DNA of 5,539 nt, from the NCBI GenBank assembly GCA_005799205.1, contig SYHM01000139.1:1-5539 (forward strand). The letters are read 5' to 3'. The DNA comes from Planctomycetia bacterium (GTDB lineage Bacteria > Planctomycetota > Phycisphaerae > Phycisphaerales > SM1A02). Shown here one piece after another: positions 4,605-5,539 of the stretch. A program made the translations under genes and the position numbers. The stretch's first letter is position 1. Every line of letters begins with the position of its first letter. Under the pieces are notes generated by a model. It was given only the letters and a program-made list of their open reading frames with translations, was not told the DNA's origin and ran no database searches.

Positions 4605-5539
4605 ATGCGAATCTCGCAGACAACAGTCGCGGTGATAGCGGTTGTTGCGTCGCTGCTCATCTTGGCGATGAAGCTCGCGGCGTGGTGGATGACGCAGTCT
4701 GATGCGGTCCTGTCAGACGCACTCGAGTCGATTGTGAACGTTGTCGCGAGCGTGATGACCTTAGGCGCAGTTCGTCTCGCTGCGCGTCCAGCTGATGCTG
4801 AACATCCTTACGGCCATGGACGGGTTGAGTTTGTGAGCGCCGCCGTGGAGGGTGGCATGTTGGTTGCGGCAGGTGCGTTCATCGTCATTCACTCAGTCAG
4901 CGCGCTCTTCACGGGTACGGTTCAGATTGCTCACACGGAGTGGGGGCTCGTGCTTGTGATTGCAGCTGGCCTGCTAAACCTTGCACTCGCAGCATTGATG
5001 ATTTCGACTGGACGGCGCTGCGACTCGGCTGCGCTCGTTGCCGATGGAGTGCATGTGCTGAGCGACTCGATCACCACTGCTGCTGTGATCCTCGGACTGA
5101 TTCTCATTCGCGTGACCGGTTGGTGGTGGCTCGATCCTGTCATCGCGCTCGCGCTGGGATGCTTGCTGCTTGTGATGGGATGGCGCGTCGCGAAGGGATC
5201 AGTCAATCGACTCATCGACCGGCAGGATGATGGGGATATCGCCGCATTGACAGCGTTGCTGACCGATCATCTTCATGGTGGAACGCGCACCCCACCGATC
5301 TGTTCATTCCACAAGCTGCGCTGCCGGCACGATGGATCGATGCACTGGATCGACATGCACATTCGCGTACCAGGCGCGATGAGTGTCACCGAGAGCCACG
5401 AGATCGCTAGTGAGATTGAGTCACGGGCGATTGCGTTACTTGGTGGTGCTGGCGAGGCAACCGCGCACTGTGAGCCCTGTGGTCGTCACGATTGTGCGTG
5501 CGGCGGCGTGCGCCCTGCGAGTAGTTCGTACGAGCCACT
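4605..5539 (+). CDS. Cation diffusion facilitator (CDF) metal transporter, 3' end missing
   Basis: This is an inner-membrane divalent metal/proton antiporter of the CDF family (relatives of FieF/YiiP), probably exporting Zn, Fe or a similar ion from the cytoplasm. The 311 visible residues cover about six membrane segments (about 8-28, 36-57, 77-100, 112-134, 145-170, 174-194) and a cytoplasmic domain. The conserved loop A-D-A-E-H-P-Y-G-H-G holds Asp64, His67 and His71, matching FieF site B. Cytoplasmic His236, His252, His265, His288 and Glu290 align with the FieF binuclear site residues His232, His248, His261, His283 and Asp285. The membrane site keeps His150 and Asp154 in segment 5, but segment 2 has Glu41 and Asn45 instead of the Asp pair. 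A Cys/His cluster at 288-299 follows. The ATG at 4605 is the first start after an in-frame TAG at 4569-4571, and no GTG or TTG lies between. The gene continues past the window end and is probably nearly complete. Confidence 0.93.
   Translation, partial: MRISQTTVAVIAVVASLLILAMKLAAWWMTQSDAVLSDALESIVNVVASVMTLGAVRLAARPADAEHPYGHGRVEFVSAAVEGGMLVAAGAFIVIHSVSALFTGTVQIAHTEWGLVLVIAAGLLNLALAALMISTGRRCDSAALVADGVHVLSDSITTAAVILGLILIRVTGWWWLDPVIALALGCLLLVMGWRVAKGSVNRLIDRQDDGDIAALTALLTDHLHGGTRTPPICSFHKLRCRHDGSMHWIDMHIRVPGAMSVTESHEIASEIESRAIALLGGAGEATAHCEPCGRHDCACGGVRPASSSYEP

Noticed and set aside
4153..4623. Longer version of the small minus-strand gene starting at 4623
   Set aside because: It would overlap the first 19 bases of the divergent transporter and leave no promoter room; the ATG at 4557 is more reasonable.

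Overview
The window looks like chromosomal DNA from a planctomycete, most likely of the Phycisphaerae. The main clue is the large secreted protein on the minus strand. It carries Asp/Asn-rich calcium-binding repeats of the D-C-D-G-N-G-x-x-D-x-C-D type and a C-terminal tandem GADL...AWG EF-hand/dockerin-like pair, both of which I associate from memory with that group. Ribosome binding sites are weak or absent, genes are tightly packed, and third codon positions are moderately GC-rich. No RNA gene, CRISPR array, insertion sequence or phage gene is visible.

Positions 1-1473 (plus strand) form a compact run. It starts with the 3' end of a small protein gene, whose stop overlaps the start of a 119-residue exported or membrane-anchored small protein. 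After 4 bases comes a clear E. coli-type deoxyribose-phosphate aldolase (deoC). The two small proteins share a C-terminal Y-x-x-D-x-x-x-E motif and an Arg-rich end, so they are probably tandem paralogues. Their link to deoC is positional only.

Positions 1496-4557 (minus strand) converge on deoC with a 22-base gap. They hold a small gene of unknown function (Arg/Gly-rich head, helical tail) followed after 2 bases by an 884-residue secreted metalloprotease. The protease has a metzincin zinc site, a Met-turn, Cys-rich Ca-binding repeats, seven FG-GAP-like repeats that should form a beta-propeller, and the dockerin-like pair. It reads as an extracellular or surface enzyme.

Positions 4605-5539 (plus strand) hold a cation diffusion facilitator (metal/proton antiporter) that runs off the window, diverging from the small gene across 47 bases.

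Most of the window is recognisable, and I see no clear new multi-gene system. The points most worth checking are the transporter's altered membrane metal site and Cys/His-rich tail, the paired small proteins, the protease architecture, and the unresolved reading frame in 4176-4557.
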